NCBI GenBank assembly: GCA_913043185.1
Contig: CAJWMI010000086.1
Location: 1-5,885, forward strand
Source: an uncultured Fidelibacterota bacterium
GTDB taxonomy: Bacteria > Marinisomatota > Marinisomatia > Marinisomatales > UBA1611
Length of the DNA: 5,885 nucleotides
Direction: 5' to 3'
Of this stretch, positions 1-5,885 are shown one piece after another. The translations under genes and the position numbers were made by a program. Position 1 is the first letter of the stretch, and each line of letters begins with the position of its first letter. Below the pieces are notes generated by a model that was not told where the DNA came from, searched no databases, and worked only from the letters and a program-made list of their open reading frames with translations.

Positions 1-3000
1 TTTGTGTCATCCGCCATTTTCCCTTCTACAAAAATGACACTATCCTCCTCAACTAAGCTTTCATATTGACCATAGCAATCTGAAAATGCAATAACCTCAA
101 TATGACCTCCGATGCAATCCATTTCAAAAAAAGCCATAGCCCTATTTCGTCTGTCATATTTTTTGGTGATCTTTGTTATCATACCACCTACAATTACAAC
201 ATCATTCTTTTTCAAAAATAAGCTATCAGAGAAATCTACAGTGGTAAACTCTTCTAAATCTTCAGAGTGTTCTAATAAAGGATGTCCAGAGACATACATC
301 CCAAGAACCTCTTTTTCGAAAACTAGAGATTTTTTTTCTTCCCAAATATCAACCTCTCTAAGCTCAGGCGTTTTTATAAGTGAATTTTCTGATGAACCAT
401 TTGAAAAAAGGTCTACCTGATCTTTATTACCAGAATTTTGAAGTTGCTGTCCGTATCGAATAGCCGTGTCAATAGCATCAAATTTTTGCGCCCTAGATCC
501 TGATACGGAATCCATAGCACCGGACTTAATGAGACTTTCTAGAACTCGCTTATTTACTTTCTGCTGATCAATCCTAGAACAAAAATCAAATATTGTTTTA
601 AATGGGCCTTCTTTTTCCCTGTTTTCAATAATACTCTCAAGCGCTTTCTCACCAACATTTTTTATCGCATTTAAACCATATGATATTGTGCTATTATCAA
701 TTGGATGAAACTGTGTAAAAGACACATTAATATCTGGTGGTTTGACCTCGATACTTAATTTTTTACACTCATTAATGAGAGTAACAATTCTATCAATAGA
801 GGACATCTCACTAGTAAGGTTTGCAGCCATAAATTCTGAGGGGTGGAATGTTTTTAACCATGCCGTCTGGTATGCTATATATGCATATGCCGTTGCATGG
901 CTTTTGTTAAATCCATACTGAGCAAACTTCTCAATCAATGCATAAATTTCCTCTGCCTTTCTTTTGGCGATATCATTCTCCTGAGCACCTTCAACAAACT
1001 TTTTCGATAATCTGTTCATCAGCCTCTTATCTTTTTTCCCCATCGCTCGGCGCATAATATCTGCCTCAGCAAGTGTGAATCCAGCAATATCATGGGCAAT
1101 CTGCATCACCTGCTCTTGGTACACTATAATGCCATATGTTTCCTCTAGTATGGGGACCAATGAAGGATGGGGATATTCAATTTTCTTTTTCCCGTGTTTC
1201 CTCGCTATAAAATTATCAATATTATTCATTGGGCCTGGTCTATAAAGCGCATTCATAGCAATAAGGTCACCGATGGCAGTAGGTTTTAACTTTTTTAAAA
1301 ATTCTCTCATCCCTGAAGATTCGAACTGAAATACTCCAATTGTCAGGCCATTCCAAAATAATTTATATACCTCTGGCTCTTCCATTGATACTTTTTCAAT
1401 TTCTATTTCTTGACCTTTTGCTTTTATAAGCTCAAGCGCTTTGTTTATAACCGTTAAGTTTCTTAACCCAAGAAAGTCCATCTTTAAGAGGCCTAGATCT
1501 TCCAACCCTTTCATATCGTACTGTGTAGTGATATCTCCCGAAGATGACTTATACAGCGGAACATAATCCGTCAATTCTCCTGGAGCAATAACAACTCCTG
1601 CAGCATGGATAGAAGCATGACGATTCATCCCCTCTAAAACAAGCGAATGCTCTACAAGCTCTTTATACTCATTTTCTGACATTTTTCTAAATTCTGGACT
1701 CTTTTTAATGGCGCTTTCCAAAGTAATGTTTAGCTCATCTGGGATGGCTTTTGCTAAACGATCAACTTCCCCAAATGTATAGCCCATTACTCTACCTACG
1801 TCTCGAATGACTTGTTTGGCTTTCATCGAACCAAAAGTAATTATCTGTGATACAGATGACTCTCCATATTGGCTCTTTATATAATCAATAACCTCACCGC
1901 GTCTTTCAATACAAAAATCAATATCAATATCAGGCATACTAATTCGATCAGGGTTTAGAAATCTTTCAAATAACAAGTTATGCTTAATTGGATCTATATC
2001 CGTTATCCCTAGTGCATATGAGACCAAGCTCCCTGCTGCAGAGCCCCTGCCTGGACCGACAGGAATATTTTTGTTCTTTGCATATTTAACAAAATCTGCG
2101 GTAATTAAAAAGTATCCAGCAAATCCCATGTTTTTTATGACATTTAGCTCATGATCAACCTGTTTATTTATCTCCGGAGTAATATCATCATATAAAGTTC
2201 TAACACCACTATCAACTATTGTCTTAAGGTAGTCATCAGGATCATCATTGTTTTCATTTTCAGGGATCGGGAAATTAGGTAAATGATAGCTACCTGTTTT
2301 AATCTCAAAGTCAATACTCTCAGCAATTTTTCTTGTGTTTTCGATTGCCCCAGGGACGTCTTTAAAAAGTTTGTGCATCTCATCTTGGGTCTTGAAATAA
2401 AACTCTGGAGTAGCATATCTAAGCCTATTGGGATCATCTCTATCTTTACCAGTACCAAGACATATATGAATGTCATGAGCTTCAGAGTGCTCTCTCTTTG
2501 AATAGTGAGCATCATTTGTGCATACAAGAGGCAATGAAAGATCTTGTGATAGTTTTTTCATATTATCAACATTCGCAAGCTCTTCTGGGATCCCATGATT
2601 TTGCACTTCTAGGTAAAATCTATCAGGAAATATCTCAGCATATTTCAAAGCTGCATTTTTTGCACCTTCATAATTATCATTTAACATTTTTTCAGGGATT
2701 TCTCCTTTTAAACACCCCGATAAGCAAATTAGTCCATCACTATATTTTTCTAATAGCTCCATATCTATTCTTGGTCTATAGTAAAACCCCTCTAAATACC
2801 CTGCCGTAACAAGCTTCATTAAATTTTGATAACCAGTTTGATTTTGGACTAGTAGAATTAGGTGGTTATTCCCCCACCCACCTCCTGCTGCAGGTTTTTT
2901 ATTATGCCTACTTTCTACGGCTACATAAGCTTCACAACCAATGATTGGCTTTATGCCTGCGTTCTTTGCCTGCTTGTAAAAGGGGACAACACTAAACATA

Positions 3001-3134
3001 TTCCCATGTTCAGTAAGAGCGAGACTGTCCATATTAAGATCATCAATAGTGTTAACCAGCTGATCTACTCTTTGGGCTCCATCTAGAAGACTGTAGTCGG
3101 AGTGGTTGTGTAAATGTACAAATTCTGATGTCAT
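1..3134 (-). CDS. dnaE: DNA polymerase III alpha subunit, DnaE1 type (3' end cut off by the window)
   Basis: This is the replicative polymerase, the catalytic subunit of the DNA polymerase III holoenzyme. An uninterrupted frame of 1044 codons runs from ATG at 3134 to the left edge; roughly 100-130 residues are missing by comparison with the usual family length. An N-terminal PHP domain (about 1-275) has all nine expected metal ligands: H9, H11, D18, H43, E68, H91, C141, D208 and H210. The polymerase core shows GPGRGS (360-365), PDIDID with catalytic D402 and D404, and KMDFLGL with D553, matching E. coli D401, D403 and D555. A helix-hairpin-helix region lies near 820-890. QVDLF (906-910) sits where E. 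coli DnaE has its internal beta-clamp motif, and an OB fold begins near 978. The start overlaps the upstream ubiA stop (TAATG). A weak GGGA lies seven bases before the ATG. There is no sign of an intein or frameshift. Identification is firm; PHP activity is inferred. Confidence 0.98.
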   Translation of the reverse strand, partial: MTSEFVHLHNHSDYSLLDGAQRVDQLVNTIDDLNMDSLALTEHGNMFSVVPFYKQAKNAGIKPIIGCEAYVAVESRHNKKPAAGGGWGNNHLILLVQNQTGYQNLMKLVTAGYLEGFYYRPRIDMELLEKYSDGLICLSGCLKGEIPEKMLNDNYEGAKNAALKYAEIFPDRFYLEVQNHGIPEELANVDNMKKLSQDLSLPLVCTNDAHYSKREHSEAHDIHICLGTGKDRDDPNRLRYATPEFYFKTQDEMHKLFKDVPGAIENTRKIAESIDFEIKTGSYHLPNFPIPENENNDDPDDYLKTIVDSGVRTLYDDITPEINKQVDHELNVIKNMGFAGYFLITADFVKYAKNKNIPVGPGRGSAAGSLVSYALGITDIDPIKHNLLFERFLNPDRISMPDIDIDFCIERRGEVIDYIKSQYGESSVSQIITFGSMKAKQVIRDVGRVMGYTFGEVDRLAKAIPDELNITLESAIKKSPEFRKMSENEYKELVEHSLVLEGMNRHASIHAAGVVIAPGELTDYVPLYKSSSGDITTQYDMKGLEDLGLLKMDFLGLRNLTVINKALELIKAKGQEIEIEKVSMEEPEVYKLFWNGLTIGVFQFESSGMREFLKKLKPTAIGDLIAMNALYRPGPMNNIDNFIARKHGKKKIEYPHPSLVPILEETYGIIVYQEQVMQIAHDIAGFTLAEADIMRRAMGKKDKRLMNRLSKKFVEGAQENDIAKRKAEEIYALIEKFAQYGFNKSHATAYAYIAYQTAWLKTFHPSEFMAANLTSEMSSIDRIVTLINECKKLSIEVKPPDINVSFTQFHPIDNSTISYGLNAIKNVGEKALESIIENREKEGPFKTIFDFCSRIDQQKVNKRVLESLIKSGAMDSVSGSRAQKFDAIDTAIRYGQQLQNSGNKDQVDLFSNGSSENSLIKTPELREVDIWEEKKSLVFEKEVLGMYVSGHPLLEHSEDLEEFTTVDFSDSLFLKKNDVVIVGGMITKITKKYDRRNRAMAFFEMDCIGGHIEVIAFSDCYGQYESLVEEDSVIFVEGKMADDT

Positions 3135-3973
3135 TATAATGTCCCAATATAGATTGATAATAAACCACCGAGAGTGCAAAACTTTAACAATTTAGAGCCT
3201 CGTTTCGCTGTCAATATAACTGGTTTATTTAGCAGCGAAATTACTACCACCGCTAATGGAATCTCAACCATCAAGATCAAGGATATCCCATAAAATGTAT
3301 TATAATAACCTGTTAAAAATGGTATGAAAGACCCAATCCCAAGAAACAAAGATAAAATCGTGCATAATATAATTGTCTTTTTCTTTCCATAGACTATTGG
3401 GAAAGTCATTAGACCAGCAGATTTATCACCCTTTATATCAGCTAAGTCCTTAACAATTTCCCTAATCAGAGTTAAACCAAATGCAAGCAAAGCTGGTATT
3501 ATTAAGGGCTCTGTTTTTTTAAAAACCAATCCAGCGTAAATAAAAGACATTGCTAAAATTAAAGATACGATAATGTTCCCAATCAGAGGATAATTTTTCA
3601 GTTTTACATTATATGCAATTATTAACGGTAAGGAAACTCCAATAGATAACAGTTGGGAATCCTTATTTAATCTTAGAGCAATCAAAACCCCAATGATAAA
3701 GGAGAAAAGGGATAAAATCAGAGCCTGGTTTCTCAAAACCAGGCCAGAACTTATAGCTCTGTCTGGGCGATTAATCTTGTCTATTTCATAATCAAAATAA
3801 TCATTGAGAGTATTTGCCCCAATGGTGAAAAACATAACAACAAAAACCGGTAGAATAACAGAAATTGCTGGCCCTTCATATTTTATAATCAAAGAAGAAA
3901 TTAGAATAGTTAGCCCACCTAAAAAAACATTCAGCGGACGAATGATCATAATATACCCTAAAAGATATTTCAT
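3134..3973 (-). CDS. UbiA-family membrane prenyltransferase, digeranylgeranylglyceryl phosphate synthase-like
   Basis: This is a 279-residue polytopic inner-membrane protein with about eight to nine hydrophobic segments, the usual length for the UbiA superfamily. These enzymes move a polyprenyl group from its diphosphate to an acceptor. The first Mg-diphosphate motif is NDYFDYEID (57-65), followed by KINRPDR (66-72). The second is KDLADIKGD, with D176, D179 and D183. Between them, YNVKLK (121-126) and LIGN (130-133) are features I associate with the archaeal digeranylgeranylglyceryl phosphate synthase branch, as is REIVKD (171-176). Acceptor specificity cannot be read reliably from motifs, so a quinone prenyltransferase (UbiA/MenA-like) or a chlorophyll synthase-like enzyme remains possible. 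ATG at 3973 overlaps the prmC stop by four bases (ATGA), and the TAA stop shares a base with the dnaE ATG. No Shine-Dalgarno site is visible, so translation probably depends on coupling to prmC. Family call firm; substrate uncertain. Confidence 0.93.
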   Translation of the reverse strand: MKYLLGYIMIIRPLNVFLGGLTILISSLIIKYEGPAISVILPVFVVMFFTIGANTLNDYFDYEIDKINRPDRAISSGLVLRNQALILSLFSFIIGVLIALRLNKDSQLLSIGVSLPLIIAYNVKLKNYPLIGNIIVSLILAMSFIYAGLVFKKTEPLIIPALLAFGLTLIREIVKDLADIKGDKSAGLMTFPIVYGKKKTIILCTILSLFLGIGSFIPFLTGYYNTFYGISLILMVEIPLAVVVISLLNKPVILTAKRGSKLLKFCTLGGLLSIYIGTL

Positions 3974-4848
3974 TTGTTTTTGATAACTAATGCTCTTTTA
4001 TCTTTATTTAAATCTAATTCGGTCCTTATATCGTTAAATCCATATTCACGAAAAATCTCTTCAACCCTATCAGGATGATCTTCAGTCCCAACCTCCATAA
4101 TGGCCGTGCCATTATCTTTTAAAATCCTTGGTATAATTTCTGCAAATCTTCTATAAAACTTCAATCCATCATTATTATCTGTGAGTGCGACCAATGGCTC
4201 GTAATCTTTTACTTCCTTCATTAATCCAGACACTTCTTCTTTTGCAATATAAGGAGGATTAGATATCAACATATCTGCTTTCTTATTTATTTTTTCATGA
4301 AAAATATCAGTTACTACAAATTCAATATTTTTCACCTCATGTTTTTCTATGTTATTCTTAGCGACAGATATTGCTCTTTCATCAATATCTATCGCAATGA
4401 TTGTTGATGATGGGATTTCTAAAGCAATAGTAATCGCTATACAACCAGAACCTGTCCCCACATCTAATATCAAAGGGTTATTTACGTTTTTTAATTCTTC
4501 TATAGATATATCAATTAATATTTCAGTTTCTGGCCTGGGTATTAGAACATTTTTGTTCACAATAAATGACCTACCGTAAAACTCAGAAGAACCTAAAATA
4601 TATTGTATTGGTTCATTATTGATTCTTCTAGTAATCCACTTTCTTAAAATAGCTAGGCTTTCTGGTTTTACTATTGTTTCAAATTGTAAATAAAGGTCAA
4701 TTCTTTTACACTTCAATAAGTGTTGCAAAAATAATTCGATTTCAATCCTGGGGTTTTCAATAGATCTCTCTTTTAGATATTTTTCACCCCAATTAATAAG
4801 ATCTATAATGCGCCAGACTTTTTCTATTTTTGAATTTTTAGGTCGCAA
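3970..4848 (-). CDS. prmC: Peptide chain release factor N5-glutamine methyltransferase PrmC (HemK)
   Basis: PrmC is a cytosolic SAM-dependent enzyme that methylates the glutamine of the GGQ motif in RF1 and RF2 and so aids translation termination. The 292-residue protein has the N-terminal helical release-factor-binding domain (about 12-90, with QYILG at 92-96). RPETE (105-109), the SAM-binding loop LDVGTGSG (128-135) and the diagnostic substrate-glutamine motif NPPY (197-200) follow. Length and motif order are normal. The start is unusual: the frame opens at 4860, just after an in-frame TAA, and contains no ATG in its N-terminal half. TTG at 4848 is therefore the best canonical start, beginning LRPKNSK before the conserved VWRIIDLINW. 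No Shine-Dalgarno site precedes it. The stop overlaps the ubiA start (ATGA). Upstream lies what looks like the tail of prfA, its classical operon partner. Confidence 0.95.
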   Translation of the reverse strand: MRPKNSKIEKVWRIIDLINWGEKYLKERSIENPRIEIELFLQHLLKCKRIDLYLQFETIVKPESLAILRKWITRRINNEPIQYILGSSEFYGRSFIVNKNVLIPRPETEILIDISIEELKNVNNPLILDVGTGSGCIAITIALEIPSSTIIAIDIDERAISVAKNNIEKHEVKNIEFVVTDIFHEKINKKADMLISNPPYIAKEEVSGLMKEVKDYEPLVALTDNNDGLKFYRRFAEIIPRILKDNGTAIMEVGTEDHPDRVEEIFREYGFNDIRTELDLNKDKRALVIKNK

Positions 4849-4865
4849 AATTATTTGATTTTAAC

Positions 4866-4937
4866 TCAATTAATTTCGGCTGATAAAATATCCTGCTGCT
4901 CGGCAATTTTTAATTTTTCTATTATTTTATTGTAATT
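4866..4937 (-). pseudogene. prfA: C-terminal tail of peptide chain release factor 1, rest of gene missing
   Basis: Immediately upstream of prmC, the minus strand encodes a short charged helix reading NKIIEKLKIAEQQDILSAEIN and ending in TGA at 4868-4866, 17 bases before the prmC TTG. Release factor 1 proteins commonly end in this style (a stretch like LDxIIExLxxAEQxxxL), and prfA-prmC is one of the most conserved bacterial gene pairs. The recognisable part stops at about 4935. Further upstream the same frame becomes unlike RF1 and meets a TAA near 5025. RF1's preceding conserved DHR region and the GGQ domain are absent, and the bases there read better as an MFS gene on the opposite strand. The identification rests on a short match plus position, so it is moderate. 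Since RF1 is essential, a complete copy should exist elsewhere if this fragment is real. Confidence 0.6.
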
Positions 4938-5648
4938 ATTAATGGAGCTAATCTGATAGTAAATCAGGCTATTGTAAGCAAAATACCGATTCAAGAATCT
5001 ATTATTGATAGTGGTAGCATATCGTTATCTAGTTCTGATAATAAAACACTTATATATGAAATTAAAAGTAGTATAGATTATTTTTTTAGTGAACGAATTC
5101 TTCTTGCGGTTATGTTAATAACAATTACTATTCATCTTTTTGCATCATCATATTTTCAAATGATTTCTGTGGTTGCAACTAAAAATTTTGAAGTAGGAGC
5201 AGGATTAACTGGACTTTTAATGTCATGTGAAGGTATGGGTTCAATGTTGGGATTTTTTAACATCATGATAATGGGTCAAATAAAAGCCCTAGGGAGACTA
5301 TTTTATTTTGGGGCTTTGGTAATGTGTATTGGTATATTTTTCTTTTCTTTATCTAGCAGTTTTCTAGTTGCAGCTTTTTTAATTATTATAACTGGGTTCG
5401 GGTTTTCTTCTTTTGCAATAATGTTTGAGAATATTATACTACGTATTGTGCCTGTTAATATGCAAGGGAGGGTTTTAGGGATAGGAAATTTTGTTATTGG
5501 ATTTCAAATAATAGGAGCATTAATAATTGGAGCTTTGTCAGAATATTTAGGGGTTAATAATGCACTAAGATTAACATCTATTATTGGAGTATTATTAATT
5601 TGCTTTATAGTTATTCGAATAAATGAGATTAATAAAAAAAATATATAG
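4938..5648 (+). pseudogene. C-terminal half of an MFS transporter (MFS_3 / EntS-like), N-terminal half missing
   Basis: The plus-strand frame is open from 4914 (just after TAA at 4911-4913) to TAG at 5646-5648. It carries the end of a transmembrane helix resembling TM6 (INGANLIVNQAIVSKIP from about 4938) and a polar central loop with YEIKSSIDYFFSER. Six hydrophobic segments follow, corresponding to TM7-TM12. Typical MFS_3 features are present: GLTGLLMSCEGMGSMLG after TM7, and MQGRVLGIGNF before TM11. The usual 400-residue transporter would need about 600 more bases upstream, but prmC lies there on the other strand. No ATG, GTG or TTG occurs in frame before ATG 5112, which falls inside TM7 and lacks a Shine-Dalgarno site. 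A functional product is therefore unlikely. The substrate is unknown; relatives export siderophores or drugs. The remaining half has no internal stops, so the truncation is recent or artefactual. Confidence 0.8.
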
Positions 5649-5658
5649 ACTTTTAATC
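5634..5658 (-). terminator. Possible T-rich transcription end site after tRNA-Lys
   Basis: In the tRNA direction, the 3' trailer holds GATTAAAAGTC, then TATATA, then an eight-T run at 5641-5634. No compact local hairpin precedes the T run. The only strong stem would pair the trailer with the tRNA anticodon region across a loop of 39 bases and would compete with tRNA folding. It may simply be a T-rich site where transcription ends or where the precursor is trimmed. Low confidence. Confidence 0.25.
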
Positions 5659-5708
5659 GGTGTATGGGCCGACTGGGACTCGAACCCAGGACACCCTGAT
5701 TAAAAGTC
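5648..5708. repeat. 11-nt perfect inverted repeat linking the tRNA-Lys anticodon region and its 3' flank
   Basis: GACTTTTAATC on the plus strand at 5648-5658 is the exact reverse complement of GATTAAAAGTC at 5698-5708. The right arm is part of the anticodon stem and loop of the minus-strand tRNA-Lys. The left arm begins at the last base of the MFS stop codon and lies seven bases beyond the tRNA discriminator base. Read on the plus strand, the left arm continues GGTGT, which resembles the tRNA's own continuation AGGGTGT with two single-base gaps. It could therefore be a degenerate inverted fragment of a tRNA-Lys gene. In the minus-strand transcript the second arm is followed by TATATA and eight T (5641-5634), so a terminator-like role is also possible. 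Confidence 0.5.
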
Positions 5709-5738
5709 AGGTGCTCTACCAAACTGAGCTACCGGCCC
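5665..5738 (-). tRNA. tRNA-Lys, anticodon TTT
   Basis: This is a 74-nt cloverleaf that folds completely by eye. The acceptor stem pairs GGGCCGG with TCGGCCC (one G-T pair at the base) and is followed by discriminator A. The D arm has GCTC/GAGC with loop AGTTTGGTA. The anticodon arm has CCTGA/TCAGG with loop CTTTTAA, giving anticodon TTT for lysine codons AAA and AAG. The variable loop is GTGTC, and the T arm has CTGGG/CCCAG around TTCGAGT. The CCA end is not encoded (TAC follows the discriminator), so it must be added by tRNA nucleotidyltransferase. The gene lies 51 bases after the lepB stop on the same strand and may be co-transcribed with it. Its 3' end is 16 bases from the MFS stop, which converges on it. 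Confidence 0.98.
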
Positions 5739-5749
5739 AAAATTTTTTA

Positions 5750-5778
5750 ACTATATTTACTTTATCATTATTATTTAA
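5750..5778 (-). promoter_or_regulatory. Weak candidate promoter for tRNA-Lys
   Basis: On the minus strand, a TATAGT hexamer (5755-5750) lies 11 bases before the mature tRNA 5' end. A poor -35-like TTAAAT (5778-5773) lies 17 bases further up. The 51-base gap between lepB and the tRNA is nearly all A and T, so such hexamers arise easily by chance. Processing from a lepB transcript is equally plausible. Confidence 0.2.
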
Positions 5779-5789
5779 AAGGTGAAATG

Positions 5790-5885
5790 CTAAAATAGCT
5801 TAAAATTATTTAAAGGCCAATAAATAATAAAAACTCTGCCAATAATATTTTTACTATTAAGTAGACCCCAGCTTCTAGAGTCATC
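5790..5885 (-). CDS. lepB: Signal peptidase I, C-terminal 31 residues (5' end outside the window)
   Basis: From the right edge the minus strand reads DDSRSWGLLNSKNIIGRVF, then IIYWPLNNFKLF and a TAG stop at 5792-5790. The DSRSWG matches the end of conserved box E of bacterial signal peptidase I, usually GDNRxxSxDSRxWG. The following NIIGRVFIIYW matches the usual NIVGKAxxIYW near the C-terminus. LepB is a membrane-anchored serine/lysine protease that removes signal peptides from exported proteins on the outer face of the cytoplasmic membrane. The catalytic Ser and Lys and the membrane anchor lie upstream, outside the window. A stop soon after IYW is normal for the family, so this end looks intact. 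It is the first gene of the minus-strand series here and is followed by tRNA-Lys. Confidence 0.85.
   Translation of the reverse strand, partial: DDSRSWGLLNSKNIIGRVFIIYWPLNNFKLF

Noticed and set aside
112..420. Plus-strand open frame of about 100 codons antisense to dnaE
   Set aside because: The minus strand here encodes the conserved clamp-binding and OB-fold part of DnaE. The antisense product resembles nothing and has no ribosome-binding site.
2216..3086. Several open frames of 70-105 codons in other frames over the 5' part of dnaE
   Set aside because: All lie inside the conserved DnaE PHP and palm coding region and are low-complexity shadows of it.
4349..4579. Plus-strand open frame antisense to the prmC SAM-binding region
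   Set aside because: The prmC motifs GTGSG and RPETE lie on the opposite strand of the same bases; this is a shadow.
4861..4932. Plus-strand frame reading LISADKISCCSAIFNFSII, which resembles the MFS_3 segment between TM4 and TM5
   Set aside because: It could mean the MFS gene extends leftward with a frameshift and deletion. However, the same bases on the minus strand read as an RF1 C-terminus in the expected position before prmC, which explains them better. The plus-strand frame also ends in a stop at 4933 without joining the MFS frame.
5112..5648. A short intact six-helix membrane protein starting at ATG 5112
   Set aside because: The start lies inside TM7 with no Shine-Dalgarno site, and clear MFS sequence continues in frame upstream for about 170 bases, so a truncated transporter explains it better.
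5504..5722. Minus-strand open frame running from the tRNA into the MFS 3' end
   Set aside because: Its N-terminal part is a translation of the tRNA-Lys gene, and the rest is antisense to conserved MFS TM11-TM12.
1..5885. CRISPR arrays, insertion sequences, toxin-antitoxin or defence genes
   Set aside because: No spaced direct repeats, transposase motifs, terminal inverted repeats or defence-protein motifs were seen on either strand.

Overview
The window is AT-rich bacterial DNA, densely packed and mostly coded on the minus strand. Nothing in it names the species. The low G+C, the near absence of Shine-Dalgarno sites before tightly coupled genes, a DnaE1 polymerase with an intact PHP domain, and a UbiA-family enzyme resembling the digeranylgeranylglyceryl phosphate synthase branch together fit the FCB group. 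A Marinimicrobia/SAR406-like lineage is a tentative guess from memory of these families, not a result.

Layout, right to left along the minus strand. At the right edge lie the last 31 codons of signal peptidase I (lepB, 5790-5885). A tRNA-Lys(TTT) follows 51 bp further on (5665-5738). Next comes the only plus-strand coding piece, the C-terminal half of an MFS_3-type transporter (about 4938-5648). It lacks its N-terminal half and has no convincing start codon. Facing it is a short minus-strand stretch (about 4866-4937) that reads as the extreme C-terminus of peptide chain release factor 1 (prfA). Then follows a tightly coupled run: prmC (3970-4848), a UbiA prenyltransferase (3134-3973) and the replicative DNA polymerase III alpha subunit dnaE (1-3134, running off the left edge without its stop codon). 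prmC and ubiA overlap by ATGA, and ubiA and dnaE by TAATG, so the three are almost certainly co-transcribed and translationally coupled.

Functionally this is core machinery. PrmC methylates the release factors RF1 and RF2, and prfA is its usual upstream neighbour. The UbiA enzyme makes a prenylated lipid or quinone intermediate in the membrane. DnaE replicates the chromosome. LepB processes secreted proteins.

I see no defence system, CRISPR array, insertion sequence or other mobile element. The points most worth checking are: (1) the junction near 4925-4945, where a prfA tail and a headless MFS gene meet in opposite orientations, which is either a real rearrangement breakpoint or an assembly/amplification chimera; (2) the archaeal-lipid-like UbiA enzyme; (3) the fully conserved PHP metal site of DnaE; and (4) an exact 11-nt inverted copy of the tRNA-Lys anticodon region just beyond the tRNA 3' end.
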